This document shows positions 1 to 5,668 of a DNA stretch of 8,735 nt, one piece after another. Source of the DNA: Actinomycetota bacterium (GTDB lineage: Bacteria; Cyanobacteriota; Vampirovibrionia; Obscuribacterales; Obscuribacteraceae); assembly GCA_903970355.1 (NCBI GenBank), contig CAJCIF010000062.1, forward strand, positions 1 through 8,735. Reading direction: 5' to 3'. The position numbers and the translations under genes are program-made. Below the pieces are notes generated by a model. The model was given only the letters and a program-made list of their open reading frames with translations, was not told the DNA's origin and made no database searches. Position 1 is the first letter of the stretch. Every line of letters starts with the position of its first letter.

Positions 1-19
1 CACGACGCTCTTCCGATCT
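1..19 (+). other. Residual Illumina sequencing adapter
   Basis: These 19 bases are identical to the 3' end of the Illumina TruSeq/P5 read-1 adapter (it ends GCTCTTCCGATCT), as I recall that sequence. They stand at the very first base of the window, as expected when an untrimmed read forms the end of an assembled contig. They are not biological sequence and should be masked. The bases that follow are AT-rich and lead into rpoA without an obvious junction. Confidence 0.95.
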
Positions 20-116
20 GCAGTTAATTGTTGAGTTGTATTCAAAATAATAAATCAGGCCTTATAAACAGGCCATTTGCCCGAATCCCATTTTTTAATC
101 AAAATCAATATAAAAT
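20..116 (+). promoter_or_regulatory. Leader of rpoA with a small hairpin, no Shine-Dalgarno
   Basis: This AT-rich stretch lies between the adapter and rpoA. It contains a five-base-pair GC-rich hairpin (GGCCT 58-62 with AGGCC 70-74, seven-base loop) and a run of six T at 91-96. The T run is 16 bases past the hairpin, so it is a poor intrinsic terminator. No purine-rich ribosome binding site precedes ATG 117. The last 20 bases are A/T-rich, which suits initiation assisted by ribosomal protein S1. No convincing -35/-10 pair was found. An upstream neighbour (rpsK or rpsD would be usual) cannot be seen because the contig stops here. Confidence 0.4.
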
Positions 117-1067
117 ATGACACTTCTGACATTTCAAAAGCCCGAAAAAATCACTTTGCAAAAAGCTACCGATTTTGAAGGAACTTTTGAGTTTAAACCC
201 CTTGAGCCCGGTTTTGGCGTAACCATCGGTAATGCATTGAGAAGAGTGTTGCTTTCGTCGCTGGATGGTTCTGCTGTCTCCGCAGTAAGAATCGACGGCA
301 TCACACACGAGTTCACAACCATCCCTGGTGTCGTTGAAGATGTCATCGACATCATGCTCAACTTGAAGGGTCTAGTCGTTAAGACCTTCAGCAACGATCC
401 GCAATACCTTCATCTAGATGTTGAACGGGTTGGACCAGTCACCGGTCGCGATATTATTTGCCCAGCCGATGCCACCATCATCAATCCGGATTGGCAACTT
501 TGCACATTAGCCGAAGGCGGCAGAGTGCGTGCTGAAATCACAGTGGAACGCGGTCGCGGTTATGTGCCGGCCGATTCACACAGCCACTTCAAGCAAGCCA
601 TTGACGTACTGCCGATCGACGCAGTTTTCATGCCGGTTCGCAAAGTAAGCTACAACGTTGAACCGACCCGTGTCGGTGAATCAACCGATTTCGACAAATT
701 GACAATCGAAATCTGGTCCAATGGTTCTATCGATGCAACAGAAGCAATTTCGCAAGCTGCCCGTCAAGTTATCGAACACCTCGTTCCGATCGCTGAATTA
801 TCCGGTAAGCCGATGGTGCCAGCCACCACGCAACCGCAACAAACAGACGGCAAGCATTCTTCTATCTCAATTGAAGAACTCGAACTTTCAGTGCGTGCCT
901 ACAACTGCTTGAAGCGTGCCAACATCAACTCGCTTGGCGAACTGCTCAAGTTGTCTTATGACGATCTGATGAACATCAAAAACTTCGGTAAGAAGTCTGC
1001 TGATGAAGTGATCGAGCGTTTGAGACAGTTTGGACTGACACTTGCCGACACACCAAAAGACAAGTAG
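117..1067 (+). CDS. rpoA: DNA-directed RNA polymerase subunit alpha
   Basis: RpoA dimerises to nucleate assembly of core RNA polymerase, and its C-terminal domain contacts UP-element DNA and activators. The 316-residue length is normal. The N-terminal domain covers about residues 10-230 and shows the LEPGFGVTIGNALRR signature at 29-43 and IPGVVEDVIDIMLNLK. After a Gln/Thr-rich linker, the C-terminal domain (about 248-310) has SVRAYNCLKRA. Its Arg260 corresponds to the DNA-contacting Arg265 of E. coli, and a helix-hairpin-helix-like KNFGKKSADEV segment follows. The start is fixed: an in-frame TAA at 111-113 lies two codons upstream and no other start codon intervenes, although there is no Shine-Dalgarno. 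rplQ follows after 32 bases, the universal arrangement. The sequence resembles cyanobacterial alpha subunits, especially in the C-terminal domain. The identification is secure; the lineage is inferred. Confidence 0.98.
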   Translation: MTLLTFQKPEKITLQKATDFEGTFEFKPLEPGFGVTIGNALRRVLLSSLDGSAVSAVRIDGITHEFTTIPGVVEDVIDIMLNLKGLVVKTFSNDPQYLHLDVERVGPVTGRDIICPADATIINPDWQLCTLAEGGRVRAEITVERGRGYVPADSHSHFKQAIDVLPIDAVFMPVRKVSYNVEPTRVGESTDFDKLTIEIWSNGSIDATEAISQAARQVIEHLVPIAELSGKPMVPATTQPQQTDGKHSSISIEELELSVRAYNCLKRANINSLGELLKLSYDDLMNIKNFGKKSADEVIERLRQFGLTLADTPKDK

Positions 1068-1099
1068 AATCTTTCACCCACTGTTATGTAGAGGACATC

Positions 1100-1525
1100 A
1101 TGCGTCACCGTTTGCCAGGAAATCAACTCAACCGCCCTTACGATCAACGCAAAGCGTTGTTGAGAGCTTTGGCGACCGAATTGCTGAGGCATGATGAAAT
1201 AATCACGACACTCGCCAAAGCGAGAGCAGTGAGACCGGAAGTGGAACGCATCATCACCAAAGGCAAGAAAGGCTACCTTTCCAATCACAAGGAATTGCAC
1301 GAAAAGGGCAAAGCCGGTGATACCAAAGCAGCCGCCCAAGTGAGCAAAGCAGTACACCTTCGCCGTCAAGTCAGCTCCTATCTTTATGATGGTGAAGTGG
1401 TAAAGCGCGTGTTCAACGAAATTGCTCCGCGCTACAAAGATCGTGCCGGCGGTTACACACGAATTCTCAAAGCCGGTAATCGTCGTGGTGATGCAACCCC
1501 GATGGCTATCATCCAGCTTGTTTAG
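1100..1525 (+). CDS. rplQ: 50S ribosomal protein L17 with an internal insertion
   Basis: L17 is a structural protein of the large ribosomal subunit near the peptide exit tunnel. The family pattern is clear: MRHRLPGNQLNRP at the start, RKALLRALATELLRH, and a C-terminal GGYTRILKAGNRRGDATPMAI block. The ATG is preceded by GAGG at 1091-1094, five bases away. The protein is 141 residues, whereas L17 in Cyanobacteria and Bacillus is roughly 116-120. The excess sits at about residues 59-84, a Lys/Ala/Gly/His-rich stretch between the GKKG segment and the conserved RRQV motif (88-91), where most family members have only a short loop. The reading frame is intact across it, so this is a lineage-specific insertion and not an error. 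It is probably cotranscribed with rpoA; a hairpin follows its stop codon. Confidence 0.97.
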   Translation: MRHRLPGNQLNRPYDQRKALLRALATELLRHDEIITTLAKARAVRPEVERIITKGKKGYLSNHKELHEKGKAGDTKAAAQVSKAVHLRRQVSSYLYDGEVVKRVFNEIAPRYKDRAGGYTRILKAGNRRGDATPMAIIQLV

Positions 1526-1555
1526 AGCAAAACAAGTTCGGTTCAAATCTAACTT

Positions 1556-1580
1556 AGGGGCATGGCACCGCCATGCCCTT
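1556..1580 (+). terminator. Hairpin between rplQ and truA, terminator or attenuator
   Basis: A perfect nine-base-pair stem (1558-1566 with 1570-1578, GGGCATGGC/GCCATGCCC) closes a three-base ACC loop. It can extend to 11 pairs with one G-U and one A-U. It starts 30 bases after the rplQ stop and is followed by a T-rich but interrupted stretch (TTCTTGCTGT). It could be a partial terminator lowering truA expression, or an RNA-stability or processing element. The ATG at 1573, which would give the longest truA frame, is buried in its right arm, arguing against that start. Confidence 0.55.
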
Positions 1581-1597
1581 CTTGCTGTATTGCGGTC

Positions 1598-1604
1598 GGG
1601 GAGA
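1598..1604 (+). promoter_or_regulatory. Ribosome binding site deciding the truA start
   Basis: GGGGAGA lies eight bases before GTG 1612. No comparable purine run precedes ATG 1573. The site selects the GTG as the truA start and leaves the rplQ-truA hairpin outside the coding region. Confidence 0.7.
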
Positions 1605-1611
1605 TGCCATC

Positions 1612-2427
1612 GTGCGTGTTGCACTTCTCTTTGAATATCACGGCAAAAAATTGCATGGCTCTCAGTATCAACTGGGAGTGCGCACTGTGCAAGATGAGCT
1701 TGAAAAGGCAGTTTCAGCGTTTTTGCGTGAACCGGCACGGGTAATTTTGAGCGGTCGCACCGACAGTGGTGTACACGCACAAGGTCAAGTTGCGCATTTT
1801 GACTGCAGCGATCAAGAGCTGGACTTGTGGCGCTTTGCCTGGGCTCTCAACGGCATACTGAATGCTGATATTGCGGTTAAAGGTGTGCAGATAGTACCGG
1901 CAACCTTTCATGCACGCCATAGTGCTCTAAGCCGTTTGTACGTTTATCGAATTTTGAACCGCTCTCAGCGATCGGCTCTCATAGCCGATACACACCATTT
2001 TGTCTCATATAGTCTCGATTGTAAGCGTATGCAAAAGGCGGCTCAATACCTGGTCGGCACCCATGATTTTGCTTCTTTCAAGTCCAGCAGCACCGATCAG
2101 GGCACAAGTGTGTGCAATGTCCATCGTGCCGAATTGTTGAATTTAGGTGAAGGGCAGCTGGAGTTCTGGATTGAGGCAAATCACTTCGTGTACAATATGG
2201 TGCGCATTATTGTGGGCACTCTTATCGAGATTGGACTCGGGGAGAGGGCGCCCGAGAGCCTCCAAACGGCGTTGCAAGGATGCGATCGAAACCTGGCCGG
2301 GCCAACATCGCCAGCAAGAGGTTTAACCCTGGTTTCGGTAACCTATCCGGATGAGTTCCAATTATTCCCGACGCTGGCGCCTTTCAGGCAATCGGAAGTA
2401 GGAACGTTGGAAGATGTTAAGGGGTAA
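1612..2427 (+). CDS. truA: tRNA pseudouridine(38-40) synthase TruA
   Basis: TruA converts uridines 38-40 in the anticodon arm of many tRNAs to pseudouridine. Counting from GTG 1612 the protein has 271 residues, the usual family size. The N-terminal strand [18 protein letters not shown] matches the first family motif; Ser17 replaces the Trp common in GWQ. The catalytic motif GRTDSGVHA is at 48-56 with the nucleophilic Asp51, followed by QVAHFD. The C-terminal half carries [11 protein letters not shown] and the [10 protein letters not shown] block. The frame extends upstream to ATG 1573, but that start lies in a hairpin, lacks a ribosome binding site and adds 13 residues with no family counterpart. 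Its place between rplQ and rplM is the cyanobacterial/Firmicute arrangement. The stop codon lies in the loop of another hairpin. The function is secure; the start is well supported but unproven. Confidence 0.95.
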   Translation: MRVALLFEYHGKKLHGSQYQLGVRTVQDELEKAVSAFLREPARVILSGRTDSGVHAQGQVAHFDCSDQELDLWRFAWALNGILNADIAVKGVQIVPATFHARHSALSRLYVYRILNRSQRSALIADTHHFVSYSLDCKRMQKAAQYLVGTHDFASFKSSSTDQGTSVCNVHRAELLNLGEGQLEFWIEANHFVYNMVRIIVGTLIEIGLGERAPESLQTALQGCDRNLAGPTSPARGLTLVSVTYPDEFQLFPTLAPFRQSEVGTLEDVKG

Positions 2428-2506
2428 CCTTAACATTCGCAAAGGCTCCGCTCTGCGGGGACCAGATAGAAAGCATAATAGAGAAATAGAGGCAGGAGTT
2501 CATTCA
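2414..2506 (+). promoter_or_regulatory. Structured truA-rplM junction, candidate L13 leader
   Basis: A perfect nine-base-pair inverted repeat, ATGTTAAGG at 2414-2422 and CCTTAACAT at 2428-2436, encloses the five-base loop GGTAA whose last three bases are the truA stop codon. Ten bases later a second stem (2446-2451 with 2455-2460, one G-U pair, TCT loop) is predicted. A purine-rich stretch then leads to the rplM ribosome binding site. The 79-base gap is longer than the other gaps in the cluster. Autogenous L13 leaders upstream of rplM-rpsI are known in Firmicutes; that this is one is inference from position and folding only. A stability or translational-coupling element is equally possible. 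Confidence 0.4.
2494..2498 (+). promoter_or_regulatory. Ribosome binding site deciding the rplM start
   Basis: AGGAG is eight bases before GTG 2507. The longer frame from ATG 2414 starts inside truA, in the left arm of the hairpin, without such a site, and would add 31 residues not seen in L13. Confidence 0.75.
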
Positions 2507-2962
2507 GTGCAAACGTTTAGTCTAAAACCAGGGCAAATCACGCGCGAATGGTTTCTCATTGATGCGGAAAATCAAACTTTGGGTCGCCTCGCTACCGAAG
2601 TAGCCAATATTTTGCGCGGCAAGAGCAAGCCGGAATTTACTCCCCACGTAGATTGTGGTGACTATGTCGTGATCGTCAACGCCGAAAAGGTGAAGGTATC
2701 CGGCAAGAAAGAAGAACAAAAATTGTATCGCCGTCACTCTGGCTTCCCGCACGGCTTTAAAGAAGAAACTCTGCGTTCAGTAAGAGCGCGCAAACCAGAA
2801 GCTATTATCGAACGGGCTGTGCGCGGTATGATCCCGCATACGCGTCTTGGTGACCATCAGATTACAAACCTGAAGGTTTATGCCGGACCGGAGCATCCTC
2901 ACGAAGCCCAACAACTCAAGCCATACAAGCTTTTTGAACAACGCAACGAAGAAACGAAGTAA
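2507..2962 (+). CDS. rplM: 50S ribosomal protein L13
   Basis: L13 is an early-assembling protein of the large ribosomal subunit and in some bacteria represses its own operon. From GTG 2507 it has 151 residues, as in Cyanobacteria. Diagnostic stretches are [17 protein letters not shown] near the N-terminus, [42 protein letters not shown] and the C-terminal [14 protein letters not shown]. The C-terminal tail ([16 protein letters not shown]) is slightly longer and more charged than usual. The GTG is chosen on its ribosome binding site and on agreement with family length; an open frame continues upstream to 2414 but overlaps truA. rpsI follows after 24 bases, the near-universal rplM-rpsI pair. 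Confidence 0.97.
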   Translation: MQTFSLKPGQITREWFLIDAENQTLGRLATEVANILRGKSKPEFTPHVDCGDYVVIVNAEKVKVSGKKEEQKLYRRHSGFPHGFKEETLRSVRARKPEAIIERAVRGMIPHTRLGDHQITNLKVYAGPEHPHEAQQLKPYKLFEQRNEETK

Positions 2963-2986
2963 AAGGTAATTGAAGGACGACCTTAG

Positions 2987-3385
2987 ATGACAAGTGTAAT
3001 TCAGTATTACGGTACAGGACGCAGAAAATGTGCGAGCGCTAGAGTTCGCTTAGTGCCAGGTACTGGGCAAGTCCAGGTTAACGGTCGCCCGCTGCCGGAT
3101 TATATCGGTGGCCGAATTGGTTACGACAAGAAAGTTTTCGCACCCTTCCAAGCTGCTGATGCTGCTGGACGTTTTGATGTAATAGTTGCTGTACGTGGCG
3201 GCGGAATGTCCGGACAAGTTGATGCCATTCGTCATGGCATTGCCCGCGCTCTTGCTGAAGCAGCTCCGCAAAACCGTCCCGTTCTGCGCACAGATGGTTT
3301 GCTTACTCGCGATTCACGCGTCAAAGAACGTAAAAAATACGGCCGCAAACGCGCCCGCAAACGCTTCCAATTCTCCAAGAGATAA
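2987..3385 (+). CDS. rpsI: 30S ribosomal protein S9
   Basis: S9 sits in the head of the small ribosomal subunit; its basic C-terminal tail reaches the P-site tRNA. The 132-residue protein has the family opening YYGTGRRKCASARVRLVPG, the central RGGGMSGQVDAIRHGIARAL and the end motif SRVKERKKYGRKRARKRFQFSKR without its first residues; the terminal SKR is the conserved tRNA-contacting end. AAGGA at 2973-2977 lies nine bases before the ATG. Two stop codons in tandem (TAATAA, 3383-3388) end it. In Cyanobacteria rpmE commonly follows; here the gene to the right is on the other strand and unrelated, so the ribosomal cluster ends at this point. Confidence 0.98.
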   Translation: MTSVIQYYGTGRRKCASARVRLVPGTGQVQVNGRPLPDYIGGRIGYDKKVFAPFQAADAAGRFDVIVAVRGGGMSGQVDAIRHGIARALAEAAPQNRPVLRTDGLLTRDSRVKERKKYGRKRARKRFQFSKR

Positions 3386-3495
3386 TAAGAAGTACAGCGT
3401 AGCGCAGCCGTTGCGAGGAGCAATGGCGGAGCAAAGCGTGAACACGTGCGGAGAAGCAGATGTAATCTGCGCCGGAGCACTAAATATGGTGCTAA
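3386..3495. repeat. Hairpin- and repeat-rich gap after rpsI
   Basis: This 110-base gap lies between two convergent genes. It holds three inverted repeats: 3407-3414 with 3420-3427 (eight pairs, one G-U, GAGGA loop), GCAGAT 3456-3461 with ATCTGC 3465-3470, and AGCAC 3476-3480 with GTGCT 3489-3493. None is followed by a T run in either direction, so none is a textbook intrinsic terminator, though they could still end or protect the transcripts. GGAG words recur at 3417, 3428, 3450 and 3474; the first two are GGAGCAA exactly 11 bases apart. The low-complexity phrasing looks like a dispersed intergenic repeat. No coding region is supported here. Confidence 0.4.
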
Positions 3496-5010
3496 TCATT
3501 TACTGGGGTAACCCAAGGATTTCGCTTTGGCACGGTCCTTGGCAGCTAAGTCTGGCTGTTTGAGGGCGTCGTAAACTTTGGCCCTTAGCAGGCAAGTGCT
3601 GCCGGCCGTTTGAGTGTCTTGTTCGATGGAATTTGTGTAATCGCTAAGGGCGTTTTTATTATCGCCTTTGGCAAAATAGCAATCGGCCCGATAGCGAAAG
3701 GCTTCTTCTGCTTTGGGAGTAACTTTGAGTATGGCTGTATAGTCTTTGATGGCATCGTCATAGCGGTGCACCTTTTGCAGTGCTTCAGCGCGGCCAAAGA
3801 GTATTTTGTCGTTGTTCGCATCGGCTGGTCGAGTGAACGCGGACCGAGGATCGTATGAGAGCACGGTCGTGTAATCGTCAATGGCTTGCTGATAATTTTT
3901 AAGACCAAGAGCGGCTTGCGCTCTCCAAACCAAACAAGCTCTATTGGTGGGATCCAACTTCACGAGTTGATTGGCGTCATCGTACGATTTCTTGAGATCC
4001 TTGGCATGAACTCGTAAAAGCGCTGTCCATCCCATGCAATCTTTTGGGTACTGTTTGAGATGTTCCAGCAAAAGAGATTCCGCTTTTGCATTTTGATTCT
4101 CTTCCATAAGCTTTTCAGCCTTCACTAATTTGTTCGTGGGAGTATCCAGAAATAGAGCGCGATTAAAATCACGTTTGGATGATCCAAATGCTTTCAGCAA
4201 TTTGTTTACGCTTTTACGATAAGAGGCGCGCAGACCCGTATCCATTCGGAAGGAGTTAGCATCAAGCCAGTCTAAATCTGCCAGACCTTCGATAAAACGG
4301 CCAAGATTAGCATTGCATGCGAATCGTTCCGAATAAGCGGGGATCAAATTCCACGCTTCACCACCTTGTTCGATTGCGACTGTGCTTGCTATAAGGCAAC
4401 GCGCCGAGTCGGTTGTATCTCCTACCGCTTCTGGTTCGATCAATTTTTTCCTTTCAGCACGAAAGATTTTTTGATAGTGCGTGCCTTCCTTCTTGATTTT
4501 GGCAGAAGTCTTTCTATCCTTATCGGCCAGTTCAGTTTCTCCCATTTTTTCATAGGCAATAGCGCGTTCCTCATAAGTGCCGACGCGCTCTGGCTCAATC
4601 TCAAGCACCTTCGTGAAATACTTCACGGCATCCGGATATTGTCTTTGCAGAGCATAGACGGAAGCGATATTGTTCAATGCCATAATCAGTCCGTTTTTAT
4701 TAGAAGCTCTCACGTTGGTATTGGTGCCGTGCACTTTGTACGGACAAACTTCAATTACCTTTTGAAAATCAGCAACTGCTTTATCGAGCAACTTGAGCTT
4801 CCAATAGCAGACACCACGTGTATAGTAACCACCCATTCCACGTGGATCTTTTGCAATCTCTTTGTTTGCCTCAACTATTAGCTTTTCATATTGGGCACGC
4901 TCTTCAGCATCAACCTTAGTCGGATTGAGATCATCAAGATTTTCAGCGAAGGTGAATGGCGACTGAAAGAAAATAGCCGCTAGCAAAAGCAAATGGATTA
5001 CGAATTTCAT
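3496..5010 (-). CDS. Secreted tetratricopeptide-repeat protein
   Basis: The 504-residue product starts with a Sec signal peptide (MKF, then hydrophobic residues 4-17, likely cleavage after TFA at residue 22), so it should act outside the cytoplasmic membrane. About nine TPR units are visible: roughly 58-91, 107-140 and 141-172 in a first group, and about 289-322, 324-354, 357-388, 402-433, 435-468 and 470-500 in a second. Typical TPR spacing shows in AVADFQKVIEVCP, DAVKYFTKVLEIEP, QAIDDYTTVLSYDP and DAIKDYTAILKVTP. Residues 173-288 between the groups show no clear TPR and may form another helical module. TPR arrays bind partner proteins; no enzyme motif is visible, so no specific function is assigned. 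There is no Shine-Dalgarno before ATG 5010, but the signal peptide fits this start. It is convergent with rpsI and divergent from the gene at 5237. Confidence 0.9.
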   Translation of the reverse strand: MKFVIHLLLLAAIFFQSPFTFAENLDDLNPTKVDAEERAQYEKLIVEANKEIAKDPRGMGGYYTRGVCYWKLKLLDKAVADFQKVIEVCPYKVHGTNTNVRASNKNGLIMALNNIASVYALQRQYPDAVKYFTKVLEIEPERVGTYEERAIAYEKMGETELADKDRKTSAKIKKEGTHYQKIFRAERKKLIEPEAVGDTTDSARCLIASTVAIEQGGEAWNLIPAYSERFACNANLGRFIEGLADLDWLDANSFRMDTGLRASYRKSVNKLLKAFGSSKRDFNRALFLDTPTNKLVKAEKLMEENQNAKAESLLLEHLKQYPKDCMGWTALLRVHAKDLKKSYDDANQLVKLDPTNRACLVWRAQAALGLKNYQQAIDDYTTVLSYDPRSAFTRPADANNDKILFGRAEALQKVHRYDDAIKDYTAILKVTPKAEEAFRYRADCYFAKGDNKNALSDYTNSIEQDTQTAGSTCLLRAKVYDALKQPDLAAKDRAKAKSLGYPSK

Positions 5011-5040
5011 AGGGCACGTGTCGAATTAGTTTTATCCGCT

Positions 5041-5047
5041 ATTTATA
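5041..5047 (-). promoter_or_regulatory. Possible -10 element for the TPR gene
   Basis: Read on the minus strand the bases are TATAAAT, about 30 bases upstream of the TPR protein start in an AT-rich stretch. The position at -35 spacing (about 5065-5070, GAATTT) is a poor match to TTGACA, so this is tentative. Confidence 0.3.
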
Positions 5048-5111
5048 CTAATTATTCCGTTCTAAAATTCTGATAGGACGGAGTTCGAAAAAAGTTGTCC
5101 AGCTCAGCTCT

Positions 5112-5141
5112 TTGGGACTCATTCGATAATACGAATATACT
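5112..5141 (+). promoter_or_regulatory. Possible promoter for the small Cys/His protein gene
   Basis: TTGGGA (5112-5117) and TATACT (5136-5141) are separated by 18 bases and match the sigma-70 hexamers at four and five of six positions. Transcription would begin near 5148 and give a leader of about 90 bases. This is pattern matching in AT-rich DNA without further support. Confidence 0.3.
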
Positions 5142-5149
5142 AGAACTAA

Positions 5150-5184
5150 AGAATTGTTAGAATTGTCTGTTTTGCGTGTTAGAA
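5150..5184 (+). repeat. Short direct repeats in the divergent control region
   Basis: AGAATTGTT (5150-5158) is followed directly by AGAATTGTC (5159-5167). The word GTTAGAA occurs at 5156-5162 and again at 5178-5184, 22 bases apart, about two helical turns. They lie just downstream of the possible promoter of the + strand gene and could be operator half-sites. The words are short, so chance is a real alternative. Confidence 0.3.
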
Positions 5185-5225
5185 CAAGCGTATATGGGGA
5201 AACCAATAAGTAAAGACCATGTCTC

Positions 5226-5232
5226 AGGAGGG
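5226..5232 (+). promoter_or_regulatory. Strong Shine-Dalgarno deciding the start at 5237
   Basis: AGGAGGG is a full-length anti-16S match whose AGGAGG core ends five bases before ATG 5237. The upstream in-frame ATG at 5219 has no such site, and translating from it would read through this motif. Confidence 0.8.
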
Positions 5233-5236
5233 ACGT

Positions 5237-5668
5237 ATGGCCGAGGATTCTCTCGCCGATAAAACCACGGATAAAAAGGCGGATAAATCGAAAGAAGAGG
5301 TCGAGTCCTCTAACATCGACCACGACAATCTGCAAAGTCTCGTCAATCAACTTGTCAAGCTTCCTGCTGAGGAGCCACCGGTTGAAGAGGAGGAGACCCC
5401 TGTTGTACCTCGATTGTCGCAAGACGAAATCAAGCAGATTAAGAGCATCCACGTCGATCCATATATCAAAGTCTCTTTCAAAGAGCGTTATGCCACCTAT
5501 TTAATCAAACTGCTGGATGATGTTCGTGTTTTTCTCGTCCCGGAGGCAAGACGGACGCGCTGCCAGTTAGACGGGCACGAGTGCCGGCATTGCGGCACTA
5601 AATATTATGCGGCTATAGCTGAAGACGAAGAAGAAGAAAAAGAGAAGCCAGAGTCACGCCGTCGCTAA
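5237..5668 (+). CDS. Hypothetical charged protein with a Cys/His cluster
   Basis: I do not recognise the family. The 143-residue product has no signal peptide or membrane segment and should be cytoplasmic. Residues 1-25 are rich in Lys, Asp and Glu, and 43-58 are a Glu/Pro linker. Residues 60-108 look like a folded core (DEIKQIKSIHVDPYIKVSF, then the helix-like YATYLIKLLDDVRVFLV). It is followed by Cys109, His114, Cys116, His118 and Cys119 (RCQLDGHECRHCG), a plausible single metal site. The C-terminus is a polyacidic run (129-136) ending in RRR. The cluster could bind zinc and the charged tails suggest a nucleic-acid- or ribosome-associated protein, but both are inference. The start at 5237 is favoured by its ribosome binding site; ATG 5219 would add six residues. 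It is divergent from the TPR gene, and its stop overlaps the sulfatase stop on the other strand. Confidence 0.75.
   Translation: MAEDSLADKTTDKKADKSKEEVESSNIDHDNLQSLVNQLVKLPAEEPPVEEEETPVVPRLSQDEIKQIKSIHVDPYIKVSFKERYATYLIKLLDDVRVFLVPEARRTRCQLDGHECRHCGTKYYAAIAEDEEEEKEKPESRRR

Noticed and set aside
58..96. Hairpin and T run before rpoA as an intrinsic terminator
   Set aside because: The stem has only five pairs and the T run begins 16 bases after it, too far for a standard terminator.
1573..1611. ATG 1573 as the start of truA
   Set aside because: It lies in the right arm of a strong hairpin, has no ribosome binding site and adds 13 residues with no family counterpart. GTG 1612 has a good site and matches the usual N-terminus.
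956..1780. Long minus-strand frame of 274 codons opposite rpoA, rplQ and truA
   Set aside because: It lies antisense to three well-identified genes, crosses their boundaries, and its translation is Cys/His-rich without any family resemblance.
2414..2506. Extended N-terminus of L13 from ATG 2414, overlapping truA
   Set aside because: It would add 31 residues absent from known L13 proteins and starts inside a hairpin. GTG 2507 has AGGAG eight bases upstream.
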